From Oegoconia quadripuncta (lineage: Eukaryota; Arthropoda; Insecta; Lepidoptera; Autostichidae), in contig OX438744.1 in the NCBI GenBank assembly GCA_949316235.1, forward strand, positions 35,398,778 to 35,462,777: a stretch of 64,000 nt of DNA, written 5' to 3'. This document shows, piece after piece, positions 22,749 through 33,147 of the stretch. The position numbers were made by a program, and so were the translations under genes. Within the stretch, counting starts at the first letter, position 1. The number at the start of each line of letters is the position of its first letter. The notes below the pieces were generated by a model that was not told the DNA's origin, did no database searches, and saw nothing but the letters and a program-made list of their open reading frames with translations.

Positions 22749-23110
22749 ATACTGTAGATATGTCCAAATTCTGCTTTTGTGCTTAAATTCGCACAAAACT
22801 ATACTATTGATTACCTGATTATCAAAATGAGTGAGCAATTAATGAGTAATTCTCTCTCTTCAATTTAAGAGCTTTGCTCTTGTCCACGGAGTCCTTTCCA
22901 CACTTCTCTACATTCCGCCTTTTCTTTGACTTCCTGATACGACACGGGATTTACTTTTTTTTACTTGTAACATGTATGTTCTTCTAGGAAAAGTGGAGAG
23001 GAGAAGGAAGAATGAATAATTAAACCAAAAAGTGATAACTGTATCATCAAATAACCATTGACTGCATCATCAGCTCTGGCACATAATAATAATTGAACAC
23101 AAAATACATA

Positions 23111-23373
23111 ATAATTAATAATAATAAATATCTTTGCACGTACACACAGCGCCATCTAGTTCCACACTAAGCAACTAGGCTTGTATTATGGATGCCAGAT
23201 GGTTGATAAACTACACAAATATATTAAATAAATACTTACATATATAAATTAAAAACATCCATAACTCGGGAACACATGTCTGTATTCATCATACAAACAT
23301 ATGCCCCTAGCCAGAATCGAACCCGCGACCTTTTGGTATAGCAGTCAGAATTTTTAATCACTTCACCAAACAC
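23111..23373 (-). mobile_element. SINE-B copy, full length
   Basis: In reverse orientation the low end reads ATCTTTGCACGTACACACAG and GCGCCATCTAGTTCCACACT. Then come ATGGATGCCAGATGGTTGAT and CATAACTCGGGAACACATG, and the tRNA-like head with the B box (GGTTCGATTCT on the minus strand). The head carries substitutions near its end. Confidence 0.8.
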
Positions 23374-24219
23374 AAACATGTTTGTGATGAATGGGTAGGT
23401 TGCTGGTTTACACTCACTCCAGCAGAGTAGTTGCTGCCACCAAAGAAAAGGGCGACTTTCCAATTGCTATAAATTTTTTACGCTTAACACGTGGCTCTGG
23501 TCAATGTAGAATATAAAAAGACAAATGTAAAAACATCACACAAAGTCACCTGATATGGAACTACGCGTAAATAGTAGTATAATGACACAATCACGGCACT
23601 TATGGGTCACCCATCATCAGATCTTGATAAAATTGAAACGGAACCACCTGGAGAATATTTACTTTGCAATAAAAAAAGATTTACGTCAATCGATAGCGGA
23701 TCCTCGGATCAATCGTAATATGGCTTAGAAAAAGGTTTTAAAAGCTGCCGATAAACTGCAAAACAAACAGACCCACACAATATGTAGTTAAAATAAATAG
23801 TGCTAGGAATCGATTGAGACATTAAAAACATCGATTTCAAGTCCGCTAATCAAGTCCTCGATTCAATTCAGTAAAACATTCGATATAGTGTAAATAAACT
23901 GACTAATCTAGTTTTACAGTCGACAGGGTGTTTAATGATTCGTTCATGTGGATTTTTAGCCGTTCAATTTGTGTTTATTGTGCGAGGTGGTTTTATTGGC
24001 TCGAATACGAGTTGAGCTAGTGTTCAAGTATAATGTACTCGTAGTATGTTGATTGCTTAACTTGCATAGAACGTTAGTCTTCTCGAAATTACAAGCGTGA
24101 TTTCCAAATGAAACGTATCCCAAATTAAGTATTTAAAAACCAAAAATCATAAAGTTTATGCTGTGACATTCCGGGTATCAAGACGAATCTGATGACATCA
24201 TGTACTTCGAAATTGGTCA
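23374..24219. other. Non-coding, nothing recognised
   Basis: About 850 bp of AT-rich DNA without gene or repeat that I can identify. Confidence 0.45.
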
Positions 24220-24430
24220 AGCCGCCAAGCTACCACCATCTTATCTAAATCTGCCGCCAAGCAGCAATGTTAATAGCATTGTTGTGTTCCGGTTGTCAGA
24301 GATAAGATAGCCAGTCCCCCAAATGTGTTGGGGTTTCCGGGTTAGGACGCTTCCACCTTCGACCTCATCTTTACTTAACATCAGGTGTGATTGAGGTCAG
24401 ATAAAGAACCCGCCGTGCATAAAAAAAAAA
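24220..24430 (+). mobile_element. SINE-C, 5'-truncated
   Basis: It starts within the body (AGCTACCACCATCTTATCTA) and runs to the 3' block CATCAGGTGTGATTGAGGTC and ten A. The tRNA head is missing. Confidence 0.85.
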
Positions 24431-24460
24431 GCCGTTTAGACTACAGGATGCGCCAAAGGA

Positions 24461-24545
24461 ACGGACATATACTCACATACATATACATGCTTATATACAT
24501 ACATACGAAAAACATTACCCTCCTTTCTTGGGCAGTCGGGTAAAA
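24461..24545. repeat. Simple TACA-rich stretch plus GGGCAGTCGGGTAAAAA repeat
   Basis: ACATACATATACATGC-like simple sequence is followed by CCTCCTTTCTTGGGCAGTCG then GGTAAAAAG. Diverged copies of the second part occur at about 48866-48910 and 52855-52890. Confidence 0.55.
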
Positions 24546-24708
24546 AGAGTTCGTCCAACGTCAAATCATTATTTTCTTATCCACTGACAATTAGCATTAA
24601 AGTTTATTAGAATATACACAATTCCTTTTATTAAAGAAAATGAAAACGAAATAATGATTTGATTTAAGAAAATACATCTTTCATTTAAATTTCGATCTAA
24701 GGCAAGGC

Positions 24709-24850
24709 AGCCTAGCTAGCTACCACCATCTTATCTAAACCTGCCGCCAAACATCAATGTTAATAGCATTGTTGTGTTCCGGTTGTCAGAGATAACATAG
24801 CCAGTCCCCTAAAGATGGGGTTTGCGGGTCAATACGTTACCACCTTCGTC
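24709..24850 (+). mobile_element. SINE-C, truncated at both ends
   Basis: Body only: CTAGCTACCACCATCTTATC, CCGCCAAACATCAATGTTAA, GTTCCGGTTGTCAGAGATAA, ending at ACCACCTTCGTC. The 3' block and A tail are absent. Confidence 0.8.
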
Positions 24851-24989
24851 ATACATTCACAGTCTCACTATATCCATATTCTGACGTATTTATTTATAAT
24901 ACTATTATGTAATTATTATTTGTATATTTACGCTACACTATACATACACTAACCCGACTATAATTATTTATTATTATTCTGCTCATTAT

Positions 24990-25210
24990 TGTACCTCACG
25001 TGGCGTCGGTGCGTCACTGGCCATTTGGGGGCACTGAAAACCAGCGCTGTGATTCGTCGCAGCATGAGCTGAGTGCTAACCCATTTGTGCACGCCGCAAC
25101 ACGTGACAGCACTGTCGGGATCTTCTTCATAATTGTATTTCTATTTTAGCTACAATTTACTACTTCTTTGTTTTTGTATCGTGTTGTGGCGTTCATAATA
25201 AACTATTCTT
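24990..25210 (+). repeat. Possible retroelement 3' end with AATAAA
   Basis: A GC-richer part (GTGGCGTCGGTGCGTCACTG, GTGCACGCCGCAACACGTGA) leads into a T-rich part and GTTCATAATAAACTATTC, like a retroelement 3' untranslated end. The class is not recognised. Confidence 0.3.
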
Positions 25211-25215
25211 ATTCT

Positions 25216-25422
25216 TACATCCATATTCATCACGGTCTTAGTAACATGCGTTTCATCCCTCCTCTTAACATGTCCATACAAAGCCAAACGGTTTCCTTTT
25301 AACTGTTCTGTCACGGTTGCCACTTTTTAACACCCTCTTACATACTCATTCCTTATTTTATCCATCCACGTCACTCCACTCATCCATCTCAATATTCTCA
25401 TCTCTGCTGCATGCAATTGTAT
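25216..25422 (-). mobile_element. LINE C-terminal fragment (LYGHVKRRDETHVTK type)
   Basis: The minus-strand translation reads AAEMRILRWMSGVTWMDKIR, NEYVRG, a stop, then QLKGNRLALYGHVKRRDETH and VTKTVMNMDV. This is the segment after the RT in a LINE lineage common in moths. The copy at 55793-56030 continues the same protein further toward its C-terminus. Stops show decay. Confidence 0.75.
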
Positions 25423-25899
25423 GCATGAAGTAGTCCTTAGTAAAATTGTTTATATACATGTCTTTTTTCACCTTCGAGCCTCCACACAAACGTATGGTTC
25501 CGTTTTCATTTGTAGACATAATTGAGATGCAAACCGGTCTCTACAAATTTATATAGCAAAACAATAAACACGAACAGAATATGAGCCTTTTGAAGTTCTC
25601 TAAATCGGAGAAATTAGTTGTACATATGAATGATAGCACAATATATTATCTGGCACAAAGCTATCGGCTAATAAATGTCAACCATGTAAGTACAGTCAGG
25701 GTTCAAGAAATGTGTAGTTAATACGACAAGGGTACGTAGATCACCATCGACAATAAAGTCTACTACGAGATGGACTTAAGTATCTCCAGGAGAGCAAATT
25801 GCAATGGAGGATATTTCAGTAGCTGATCAATGATACTCATCAACAGCACGCATCCAGTAATCACCAATAATCAATCACATAAATTCGTTAAGGCGTTTC
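25423..25899. other. Non-coding, nothing recognised
   Basis: AT-rich spacer between two minus-strand LINE fragments of different lineages. Confidence 0.4.
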
Positions 25900-26080
25900 A
25901 CAGAGCCCTAGCGAATTTTCAGATCTTGAACTAATCGACGTCTTTGGTTCTCTGGCGAATTACTAAGTTTCGGAACCTGTCTCTCGGAGTAACTCAGAGT
26001 TTTTCCATTGCACGTCAAGCGATTTTAAGGCTTTGATTTAATCTCATCGTCAGCATCCACGCTTCGGTCCCGTAAATCTT
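25900..26080 (-). mobile_element. LINE fragment (LRDRIRNEEIRRRTK region)
   Basis: The minus-strand translation reads YGTEAWMLTMRLNQSLKIA, then RAMEKL with a stop, then TPRDRFRNLVIRQRTKDVD. This is the same region as MGLIRRLKVTQQAMER at 7470 but more complete upstream. The similarity ends before 25890. It is a decayed fragment. Confidence 0.65.
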
Positions 26081-26930
26081 TATGAAGGAAATATCTATAA
26101 AAATACTCAGTAGATAGGGGCATGAATGTTTGATTCAGCCTGACTGTACTGCTAAAACTTGCAATACTCATGCATCCGTTATGTTATATGAAGCATAAAC
26201 TGTCGTCGAGTTGTATTTCGGATGCATTACTCATGTTCTCTCTAGCTATTGGATATTTCGGTACGTGATGTTAAGAAACTTGAAGAAAGAGGCTTTAAAA
26301 AGGTACCTATAGTAATTTATGTTTCAACACAGTTGCTCGAGAAGTTCACTTTCGATGACCTCTTGAAACTTAATTGTACCGCACTAGTGCTAGTAGCTTC
26401 TGCTCTCCTGGTACTTTTAAGTATTAACGGATTGTGCATAAGTCTGAAAAGTGTGCAGCAATGAAAATTAACACAATATTTCAAGCGAATTTTTCGGCAG
26501 TTACGATATGGTAATAGAAAAAATGTTTTACAGATACCTTCATTTTGAACAAAACGCAACTAATTGTTCAACGACATGACTTTCTCCAAAAAAATTTCAT
26601 TGCATCTATTTATAAAGGCGATCTCCCACGATACCCAGCTGCTGCATTGGTGTATAAACCCAGTATAAAGCTAGTATAAACCCCCTTTTAGAGGACAATA
26701 AAAACGCTGTAACACGTTAAAGCAGTGTTCCCAAATTTTACGAGCCGAGTTTAACGCGGTGTTAAAAATAAGTATATTCGTGGTATGGGTCAGATTTAGA
26801 CGCAAATGAACTAGAATTTGACGTGACATGACGAGATTCTGATTAAGAGTTCCTGTAAAAGCTCATTACATACCCTACAAAATTAGGGAAGCAAAAATAT
26901 TCCTGGCAAATCTGGAGATGATACAGGGAA
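26081..26930. other. Non-coding, nothing recognised
   Basis: The 71-codon frame at 26249-26464 (plus), with a hydrophobic C-terminal half, and its antisense partner match no family I know and have no convincing start. CAGTGTTCCCAAATTTTAC at about 26724 looks like one hAT end but has no partner. Confidence 0.4.
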
Positions 26931-27193
26931 ATAAATAATAATAAATATCTTTGCACATACACACAGCGCCATCTAGTTCCACACTAAGCAACTAGGCTTG
27001 TATTATGGATACCAGATGGTTGATAAACTACACAAATACATTTTGTTTGTGTATATAATTACATATAAAAATAAAAACAGCCATAACTCGGGAACACATG
27101 TCCGCATTCATCTAACAAACATATGCCCCTAGCGGGATTCGAACTCGCGACCTTATGGTATAGCAGTCAGCGTTTCTAACCACTACACCAAAC
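26931..27193 (-). mobile_element. SINE-B copy, full length
   Basis: The same layout as 23111-23373: ACACAGCGCCATCTAGTTCC, GGATACCAGATGGTTGATAA, CATAACTCGGGAACACATG, and a head with GGGATTCGAACTCGCGACC. It ends at CACTACACCAAACAACC. Confidence 0.85.
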
Positions 27194-27369
27194 AACCAAA
27201 TAGTTACAGATTTAATGTCAAAGTTATGGATCATGCATGACATTTTTCAATAATGACATTAACAGATTGGATTGGGTATCCTATTGTTTCTTGAGTCTTT
27301 ATTGCCTATTTTTTGTATTACAATCGGACATAATTTCATTTAAAAAAACCTTTATAAACACGCATTTAT

Positions 27370-27765
27370 TAGCTTCTCTTATAACTGGACCAACAAATCT
27401 TAGAAGTAAATTGTAACCTAATTGTCGTATCCAAATGATACTTGGTATGTACATGTAGTTCGAATGACAATATTATAATTTGATATCTAGGAGCCGATCT
27501 GCTGATGGATCCAGGAGGTGGGTGGTGGAACTCTTCAGTGGCTACTAGCATACCCCTTGAGTTTGGGTTCATATGATTAGTTTTGACAAGAACAATATTA
27601 TTGCCTTTAGTGTCGAGGGTGTGATGATGGAGGTGGATGGTGGAACTCTACAGCAGGTAGTAAGTAGAGAGTTTAGGATCATATGATTCGTTTTTTTAAC
27701 GGCCTTCAAAAAAGGAGGAGGTTCTGTATTCGGGGCGTATTTTTTTAAAATTTTTTTTATGTTCA
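27370..27765. repeat. GGAGGTGG tandem-unit element with GACTTCAAAAAAGG-type end
   Basis: A unit of about 120 bp is repeated at least twice, diverged: GGAGGTGGGTGGTGGAACTC at about 27514 and GGAGGTGGATGGTGGAACTC at about 27630. Each is followed by GTTTGGGTTCATATGATT or GTTTAGGATCATATGATT. The block ends with GGCCTTCAAAAAAGGAGGAG, a motif frequent at moth transposon ends. The same units occur inverted at 32050-32300. Confidence 0.6.
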
Positions 27766-28048
27766 GTTTTTATTTAAACTATTTATTTAGAAGTTTCTTG
27801 TACGCCAATTCGTAGATCACAGAACTCTAACTATTCTCTCTATAATGTTGTCTATATAATATAACTATAATCACAAATTAATATAATTTAGATGTTTTTA
27901 TGTTTTAATTTTCAATTGACATTTGAATTTATAATTGTTATTTTAAATTTTCAATGTCTACCACTGTCTACTAACATAGTTATAGGTGACTGTACTAACA
28001 AAGATGGACTTTATTGTCTGGAAAATAAATGATTTATTACATACATAC
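27766..28048. other. Non-coding, AT-rich
   Basis: No feature is identified; it may be the remaining part of the neighbouring repeat. Confidence 0.3.
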
Positions 28049-28122
28049 ATAATGTCACGCCTATTTCCCGTAGGGGTAGGCAGAGACCACAGACTTCCAC
28101 TTGCTACGATCCTGACACATAA
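28049..28122 (-). repeat. TGTGTCAGGATCGTAG dispersed repeat, reverse
   Basis: ATGTCACGCCTATTTCCCGT, GGTAGGCAGAGACCACAGAC and CGATCCTGACACAT are the reverse complement of 18337-18427. Confidence 0.6.
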
Positions 28123-28817
28123 ATGATTTTTTTTTATGGTTAACTGAAATTATATTTATATTATTATTATAATATACAGTGATGTATGTATACCACCTGT
28201 ATATCACAAATAAATGATTTTGATTGATTCAATAAAGACCTGTTAACACATGAAAGCATGATTAAATGAATATGAATGATTGTATCTTCAGTGGGGATGT
28301 GTAAGGCTGTTGATGATGAATTCTTATCTGTCATTGACTGGTGTTTTTTTTTTGCTGCTCACGAATATCTTCGATGACCAAGGTAGCATATAAGCATACA
28401 TAAAAGTAAACACATGGTGATATTGGAAACAGTGCTTAACTATAAAGACACATGTAAGCAAGCAAAGGTAAAAAGTAGCAATATCACTATTTGTTGTTAG
28501 TACCTCCTATCTATATGGAGGCCACTATCCCTAATAATCCAAGGATGACAGGCCTCAACCGATAACCGTGTTTGGATAACCTGAGTAGTACGGATCAGCG
28601 ATAAGTCACAAATAATATGCAGTAGTTCATATACTCTGTAGTTTAGTTATTTTATTATGTGAAATAAAAGGAAGGGCTTTCCGTATACCTACCCAACAGC
28701 ACCATTAACAAACTTTTAAAACTGAAAAACTTAAACGTTAGTTACGTAAAAGTATGAGGAAACCACAAACATGTTTGTCTCGTGTAATTTCAATTTGATA
28801 CTCGACTGGGTTTTTTT
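28123..28817. other. Non-coding, nothing recognised
   Basis: No gene; AT-rich with short ATTAT and TGATT repeats. Confidence 0.4.
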
Positions 28818-29160
28818 TAACTAAGCAAAGAGCTATGGATACTAGTTCACGGATTATTATTATTATTATTAAGAGCCCATAGTGTCCCACTGCTGGGCAA
28901 AGGCCTCCCTCATCTGTTTCCAATCGTTTCTGTTCTTGGCGAGCACAAACCATCCCTTATCAAAACTGTCAAGCTCGTCTCTCCACCGTTTTCGCGGTTC
29001 ACGGATAAACGTACATAAATATTTACATAAACATGCATGACTCGCGCAAAGAGAATATTGTTCGTATTCATCACACAAACATTTACCCCTCACGGGATTT
29101 GAACCCGCAACCGTTGGCTTCGCTGACAGGGTGACTATCCATTACACCAATCGGTCGTCA
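28818..29160 (-). mobile_element. SINE-A copy, interrupted by a LINE tail
   Basis: The tail part AACTAAGCAAAGAGCTATGG lies at 28820-28854. After a 142-bp insert it resumes at 29007 with AACGTACATAAATATTTACA and runs to the head at 29160 (GACGACCGATTGGTGTAATG on the minus strand). The B box is GGTTCAAATCC, one base from consensus. Confidence 0.85.
28855..28996 (-). mobile_element. 5'-truncated LINE end with (AAT)n tail inserted in SINE-A
   Basis: The minus-strand translation reads KRWRDELDSFDKGWFVLAKN then DWKQMREAFAQQWDTMGS and a stop, then an (AAT)n tail (28855-28872). The insert is flanked by exact 10-bp copies of GTTCACGGAT (28845-28854 and 28997-29006). The lineage is related to 58869-59020. 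Confidence 0.9.
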
Positions 29161-29308
29161 AAAAACTAGGTATAATTGAGAAATATTTGACATGATTTTT
29201 TCTAACTTGTTGTATGTAATTGACTATTTTTTCTTGACATTGATTGAATTAACCAAGTTTTTTATTTCTTATATTATTTATTGTTTAAATTATTTATTAA
29301 TTTTACTT

Positions 29309-29370
29309 TCGAACCCGCAATCGTTGGCTTCGCTGACAGGATCACTATCCACTACACAAATCGGTCGTCA
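29309..29370 (-). mobile_element. SINE-A head fragment
   Basis: Only the tRNA-like head remains: TTTCGAACCCGCAATCGTTG, GCTTCGCTGACAGGATCACT, ACACAAATCGGTCGTCA. It lies 150 bp from the interrupted SINE-A in the same orientation. Confidence 0.75.
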
Positions 29371-29534
29371 AGGTTTTTGTGAGAAAAAGGACAGAGAGCC
29401 AAACATCAAAGTGATCTTTTAAGGAATCCAATTTTCCAAAACGACATATAGAACCCTAAAAACAAAAATAAAGAATAGCTAATACTCGTAAAGTATGTCA
29501 TAGGCAGATGGCTAAATTAGACATTCAATAGAAT

Positions 29535-29868
29535 GCCTAGACCAGTGCCAACTCCGGCCCGCGCAGGACTATGGCCCGCCGACGTCCCTTGAAGACATGG
29601 AAGAACTGCCCTTAGAAGTAGGGTAACCGATGATCACCTTTAATCGCTGTTAAAACTATGATCATAACAGCTCGAGTCTGCATAAAAAGACATGTCAGGG
29701 CCTTCAATCAAAAGTGAAATTTGTTTTTTTTTATAAGTTTCTAACTTTAACATTTATCATAAAAATCCAAAACAAAATGATTTTTTTTATTGAAAATGAG
29801 GCCCCCCCGTAAGTTTTCTACGTTTTCTAGCGCCTCCAGAAATAAGTTTGCCCACCCCTAGCCTAGAC
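29535..29868. mobile_element. hAT-like non-autonomous element with 8-bp target duplication
   Basis: The element proper is 29543-29860 (318 bp). The left end is CAGTGCCAACTCCGGCCCG. The right end, read inward on the minus strand, is TAGGGGTGGGCAAACTTATT, close to the hAT end pattern CAG(N)GGTGGGCAAACT. It is bounded by identical 8-mers GCCTAGAC (29535-29542 and 29861-29868) that fit the nnnTAnnn target pattern of Buster-type hAT elements. The interior has no transposase. Confidence 0.7.
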
Positions 29869-30066
29869 AATCGTTATGTTTTCGCGACATTTCCGCTTTT
29901 ACAGAAAACTGTGCTGATCAGAGCGGGAAGTTTATGTTGTGTTAAGGTTGTCTTGTATACTGCTGAGAAGCCCCACAGAGTGGGGCTCCCTTCTGTACAG
30001 CAGTTTCTTGTAATGCAAGATATGTCCTCAAACGAGGGAGGACTGGCATTCCCCATACTAGAAATC

Positions 30067-30350
30067 TTTTTTTTTTATGCACAACGGGTTGGTAGTTGAC
30101 CTCAATCACACCTGATGTTAAGTGAAGATGAGGTCGAAGGTGGAAGCGTACTGACCCGGAAACCCCAACACATTTGGGGGACTGGCTATCTTATCTCTGA
30201 CAACCGGAACACAACAATGCTATTGCATTGCATCTGGTGGTAGCTAGCTAGGCGGACATTTAAAATGCCCTACCACCCACCAAACCGCGTACTCGAACCC
30301 ACGACTTCTGAATCGTAAACCCAATGTTGTTTACATTGAGCCACGGAGGC
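30067..30350 (-). mobile_element. SINE-C copy, near full length
   Basis: From the T-run (A tail) and TGCACAACGGGTTGGTAGTT to the head GCCTCCGTGGCTCAATGTAA (minus strand). Part of the body (TAACATTGCTGCTTGGCGGC region) and the segment around the B box are deleted or altered. Confidence 0.85.
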
Positions 30351-31159
30351 GAATCGTATCTCGAAAATCTCAACATCCATTACAACAAGCCGGCAAGGAC
30401 AAAAAGCAAAACTCAAAAAGTCACGACAAATTAATTTTCATTTTATTTATTCATACAGAATCAACAGCATAATCGCAAAATATTTATACAGTATATAATA
30501 CTAATTTCAAGCCAATTACAGATTCTTATTTCGTAGATAGTTATTAATAGGTTTATTGTAAGTGAGTGGAAAGCTTTAAAAATAATCGGTTTCATGGTCA
30601 CATACAAATCATCGAAGAAAAGGAATTTTCACTAAATATTTTTAGTGAAAATTCCGAGTTAGGTAATTAATAATTAGAAATTAACACGGAGCACAGATGT
30701 CATAACAAATCAATGTCAATAAAGAATAATAAGTAAATGAAATCAATTATCAATGCTCGAAATATTCGCTTGGACGAAATATAAAACTATCACTCGTATA
30801 TTACTGAGCATTCTTTTTAACGGCTTATATGATAATAACGTAAAAGTACCAAGTTTATTGTTATATAATTAACACGTTACCCATTTAATTATAACGATAA
30901 CATAATAAGAATCTTTAATTGGCAAGTTTGGTATTAGTTTTCTGTATAAGAATTTGTAATAATATTGTTATGTAAATATTAAAAATTGTATTAATATTAT
31001 TTTTAATGATAACTATGCTATTATTTTTATAATAATAAAGGTATTTATTGAAATTAATAATACCTAATTTTAGTCCATTTCCTGGCTATGAGTCAGCGCC
31101 ATCTATTTAAGTGGGTTTTGAGATCTTCCGAGGTGCGGTTTCCAGTATGGATTGATTGT
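30351..31159. other. Non-coding; contains a 14-bp-stem hairpin
   Basis: AT-rich DNA. At 30622-30655 GGAATTTTCACTAA is followed, after a short AT loop, by its reverse complement. The remainder is featureless. Confidence 0.5.
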
Positions 31160-31274
31160 AACCGCCTCTATGGCTCAATGTAAACAACATTGGGCTTACG
31201 ATTCGGAGGTCGCGGGTTCGATCCCCAGCGAGGTACATGTTTAAGTACTTGGTTGGTGGTAGGGCATTTTAAAA
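31160..31274 (+). mobile_element. SINE-C 5' fragment
   Basis: The head CCGCCTCTATGGCTCAATG, a B box (GGTTCGATCCC near 31216) and the start of the body up to GGTGGTAGGGCATTTTAAA. It is truncated afterwards. It forms an inverted pair with 31417-31742. Confidence 0.8.
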
Positions 31275-31376
31275 AGGTTTTAGTGGGTGAAACTCCCACA
31301 TAATCCAGACTCTCCCTCAGGAGTCTGGGTATATTTTAAAGATTCCCCCCCCGTCAAGAAAAGAAAAGTACCTATA

Positions 31377-31412
31377 AACCATGTGGTATCCATAATACAA
31401 GCCTAGTTACAT
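31377..31412 (+). mobile_element. SINE-B fragment
   Basis: ACCATGTGGTATCCATAATA and CAAGCCTAGTTAC match an internal SINE-B block. It is cut off by the adjacent minus-strand SINE-C. Confidence 0.5.
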
Positions 31413-31416
31413 CCTG

Positions 31417-31742
31417 TTTTTTCTTTATGCACAACCAACCGTACTTGACCTCAATCACACTTGATGTTAAGTGAAGATGAGGTCGAAGGTGGAAGCGTAC
31501 TGACCCGGAAACCCCAACACATTTGGGGGACTGGCTATCTAATCTCTGACAACCGAAACACAACAATGCTATTAACATTGCTGCTTGGTGGCAGATAAGA
31601 TGGTGGTAGCTAGCCAGGCGGACATTTAAAATGCCCTACCACCAACCAAACCGAGTACTTAAACATGTACCCTGCTGGGGATCGAACCCGCGACCTCCTG
31701 ATCGTAAACCCAATGTTGTTTACTTGAGCCACGGAGGCGGTT
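31417..31742 (-). mobile_element. SINE-C copy, full length
   Basis: It is complete in reverse: T-rich tail, GATGTTAAGTGAAGATGAGG, CCCAACACATTTGGGGGACT, ATTAACATTGCTGCTTGGTG, then the B box in GGGGATCGAACCCGCGACCT and the head ending ACGGAGGCGG. It is a good minus-strand reference copy. Confidence 0.85.
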
Positions 31743-32045
31743 TAATGTGTGTATTACTGTGGAAAATATGGAGCTGTGTATACATGTTAATTTATTTATA
31801 TTTTAAAGGGTAATAAAGGAAGAAAGTCTTCCCAACACTACGTCTATTACAAGTTATTTTTAGTCTGTGGCTCATTTAGGGTTGGAACGCAGCTGATATG
31901 ATAACGTATCGTTATTAGACAGGACATTATTGATTTGATGATAACGCGACTTTCTAGTACAGATTTGGATGTTTTTTTTTTGTGTAGTGGGATTTTGATT
32001 TATGAACTGCATTATAAATAATGTGTAGTTTAAAAATAAATAGAA
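31743..32045. other. Non-coding, nothing recognised
   Basis: AT-rich spacer; nothing identified. Confidence 0.4.
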
Positions 32046-32049
32046 AAAC

Positions 32050-32300
32050 ATGCTAGAGTTCCACCATCCACCTCCTGGCTGACGATGGATCATCAGGCTC
32101 TCGACACCAAGTACATATTATTGGAATCGTCAAAACGAATCATGAGCCCAAACTCGACGGGTTTACTAGTAGCCACTGAAGAGTTCCATCATCCACCTCC
32201 TGGCTCCATCATCAGATCAGCTCCAAGATACCAAATTATAGTATTGTATTACATATCAAGTTTAATTTCGATACGACAATTAGAAGTAGGTTAAAATTTA
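32050..32300. repeat. CCACCATCCACCTCCTGGCT tandem-unit element (inverted relative to 27370)
   Basis: Two units: GAGTTCCACCATCCACCTCC at about 32055 and GAGTTCCATCATCCACCTCC at about 32182, each followed by TGGCT. AATCGTCAAAACGAATCATG lies between them. After the second unit come ATCAGATCAGCTCCAAGATA and a T/A-rich part. This is the reverse orientation of 27370-27765. Confidence 0.6.
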
Positions 32301-32334
32301 CTTCCAAGATTTGCTAGTTACAAGTTAAGCTAAT

Positions 32335-32520
32335 GAAACTAATACTATTATAAATGCGAAAGTTTGGAGTTTGTTTGTTCCTCAATCAGAGCGAAACGGA
32401 TGAACGGATTTGGATGAAATTTTGGTATATAGCTAGAACATACGCAGGATTAAAACATCGGATATATTTTATATAGGATAAAGTTATTCCACTCAGGCTA
32501 GAGGTCGGAAAGCTAAGCGA
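32335..32520 (+). mobile_element. ATTATAAATGCGAAAGTTTG dispersed repeat
   Basis: ACTATTATAAATGCGAAAGT, CTCAATCAGAGCGAAACGGA, ACGGATTTGGATGAAATTTT and a degenerate GAGGTCGGAAAGCTAAG end. This is the cleanest 5' end of the family in the window. The class (Helitron-like or RTE-derived) is open. Confidence 0.65.
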
Positions 32521-33065
32521 ATTTATTTTATAAATGCTTGTAAGAAGCATGTTAAAAATGTCAAAGTGTCCGCTACGTTTATACTGTTTCAAAATAAATT
32601 TTAAATAAATTTTCATTTTGTACGCTACAAGACCTCTACGATGCCACAGACAATGCCGGAACGCGAGCCGAGTTCTTGTCCTCAAGAATGTGATGTTTTT
32701 AGAAGAAGAAGAAATGGTAAATTCGGGTAACTTTTTTTTTTCAGTTCTGTAATTCAAAATAGAATTTGGGAAAAATCAAATTACTCATCATATCTTGTAG
32801 ATTGCTACGTAATTTTCTCAGACACAAAATCCTGTGGTCTACAAGTTACCAATGTACTGAGATTCACAGAATTCGCGGCTGACCGGTCAGTCGCTAGTAC
32901 GTATGACAATTTTGGCATCCATTGCTATCTTCGTTAAGACTGTGGCTATACCTTAGTCATAATATAAATAATAGTCTATAGGGTTTGCCTACATGCCACT
33001 GCTGAATGCTAAATGCTCTAATGATGCTTGATGATGATATAAGGGTAGAAAGAAAGTTGACCATC
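32521..33065. other. Non-coding, nothing recognised
   Basis: A 123-codon minus-strand frame (32386-32757) covers the neighbouring repeat and part of this stretch. It has no domain and is taken as chance. Confidence 0.4.
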
Positions 33066-33147
33066 CGTACGCTTCCACCTTCGACCTCATCTTCACTTAA
33101 CATCAGGTGTGATTGAGGTCAAGTGCGAACCCGTCAAGCATAAAAAT
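33066..33147 (+). mobile_element. SINE-C 3' fragment
   Basis: TACGCTTCCACCTTCGACCT, CATCAGGTGTGATTGAGGTC and a short A-rich end. The 5' part is missing. Confidence 0.8.

Noticed and set aside
26249..26464. 71-codon plus-strand frame with a hydrophobic C-terminal half
   Set aside because: No family match, no convincing start, overlapped by an antisense frame of equal length; chance remains likelier.
26724..26745. CAGTGTTCCCAAATTTTAC as the end of a hAT element
   Set aside because: No matching inverted end or 8-bp duplication was found within a plausible distance.
27370..32300. CRISPR-like array from repeated CCACCTCC units
   Set aside because: Only two or three diverged long units without regular spacers, in a eukaryotic genome; a tandem-unit transposon fits better.
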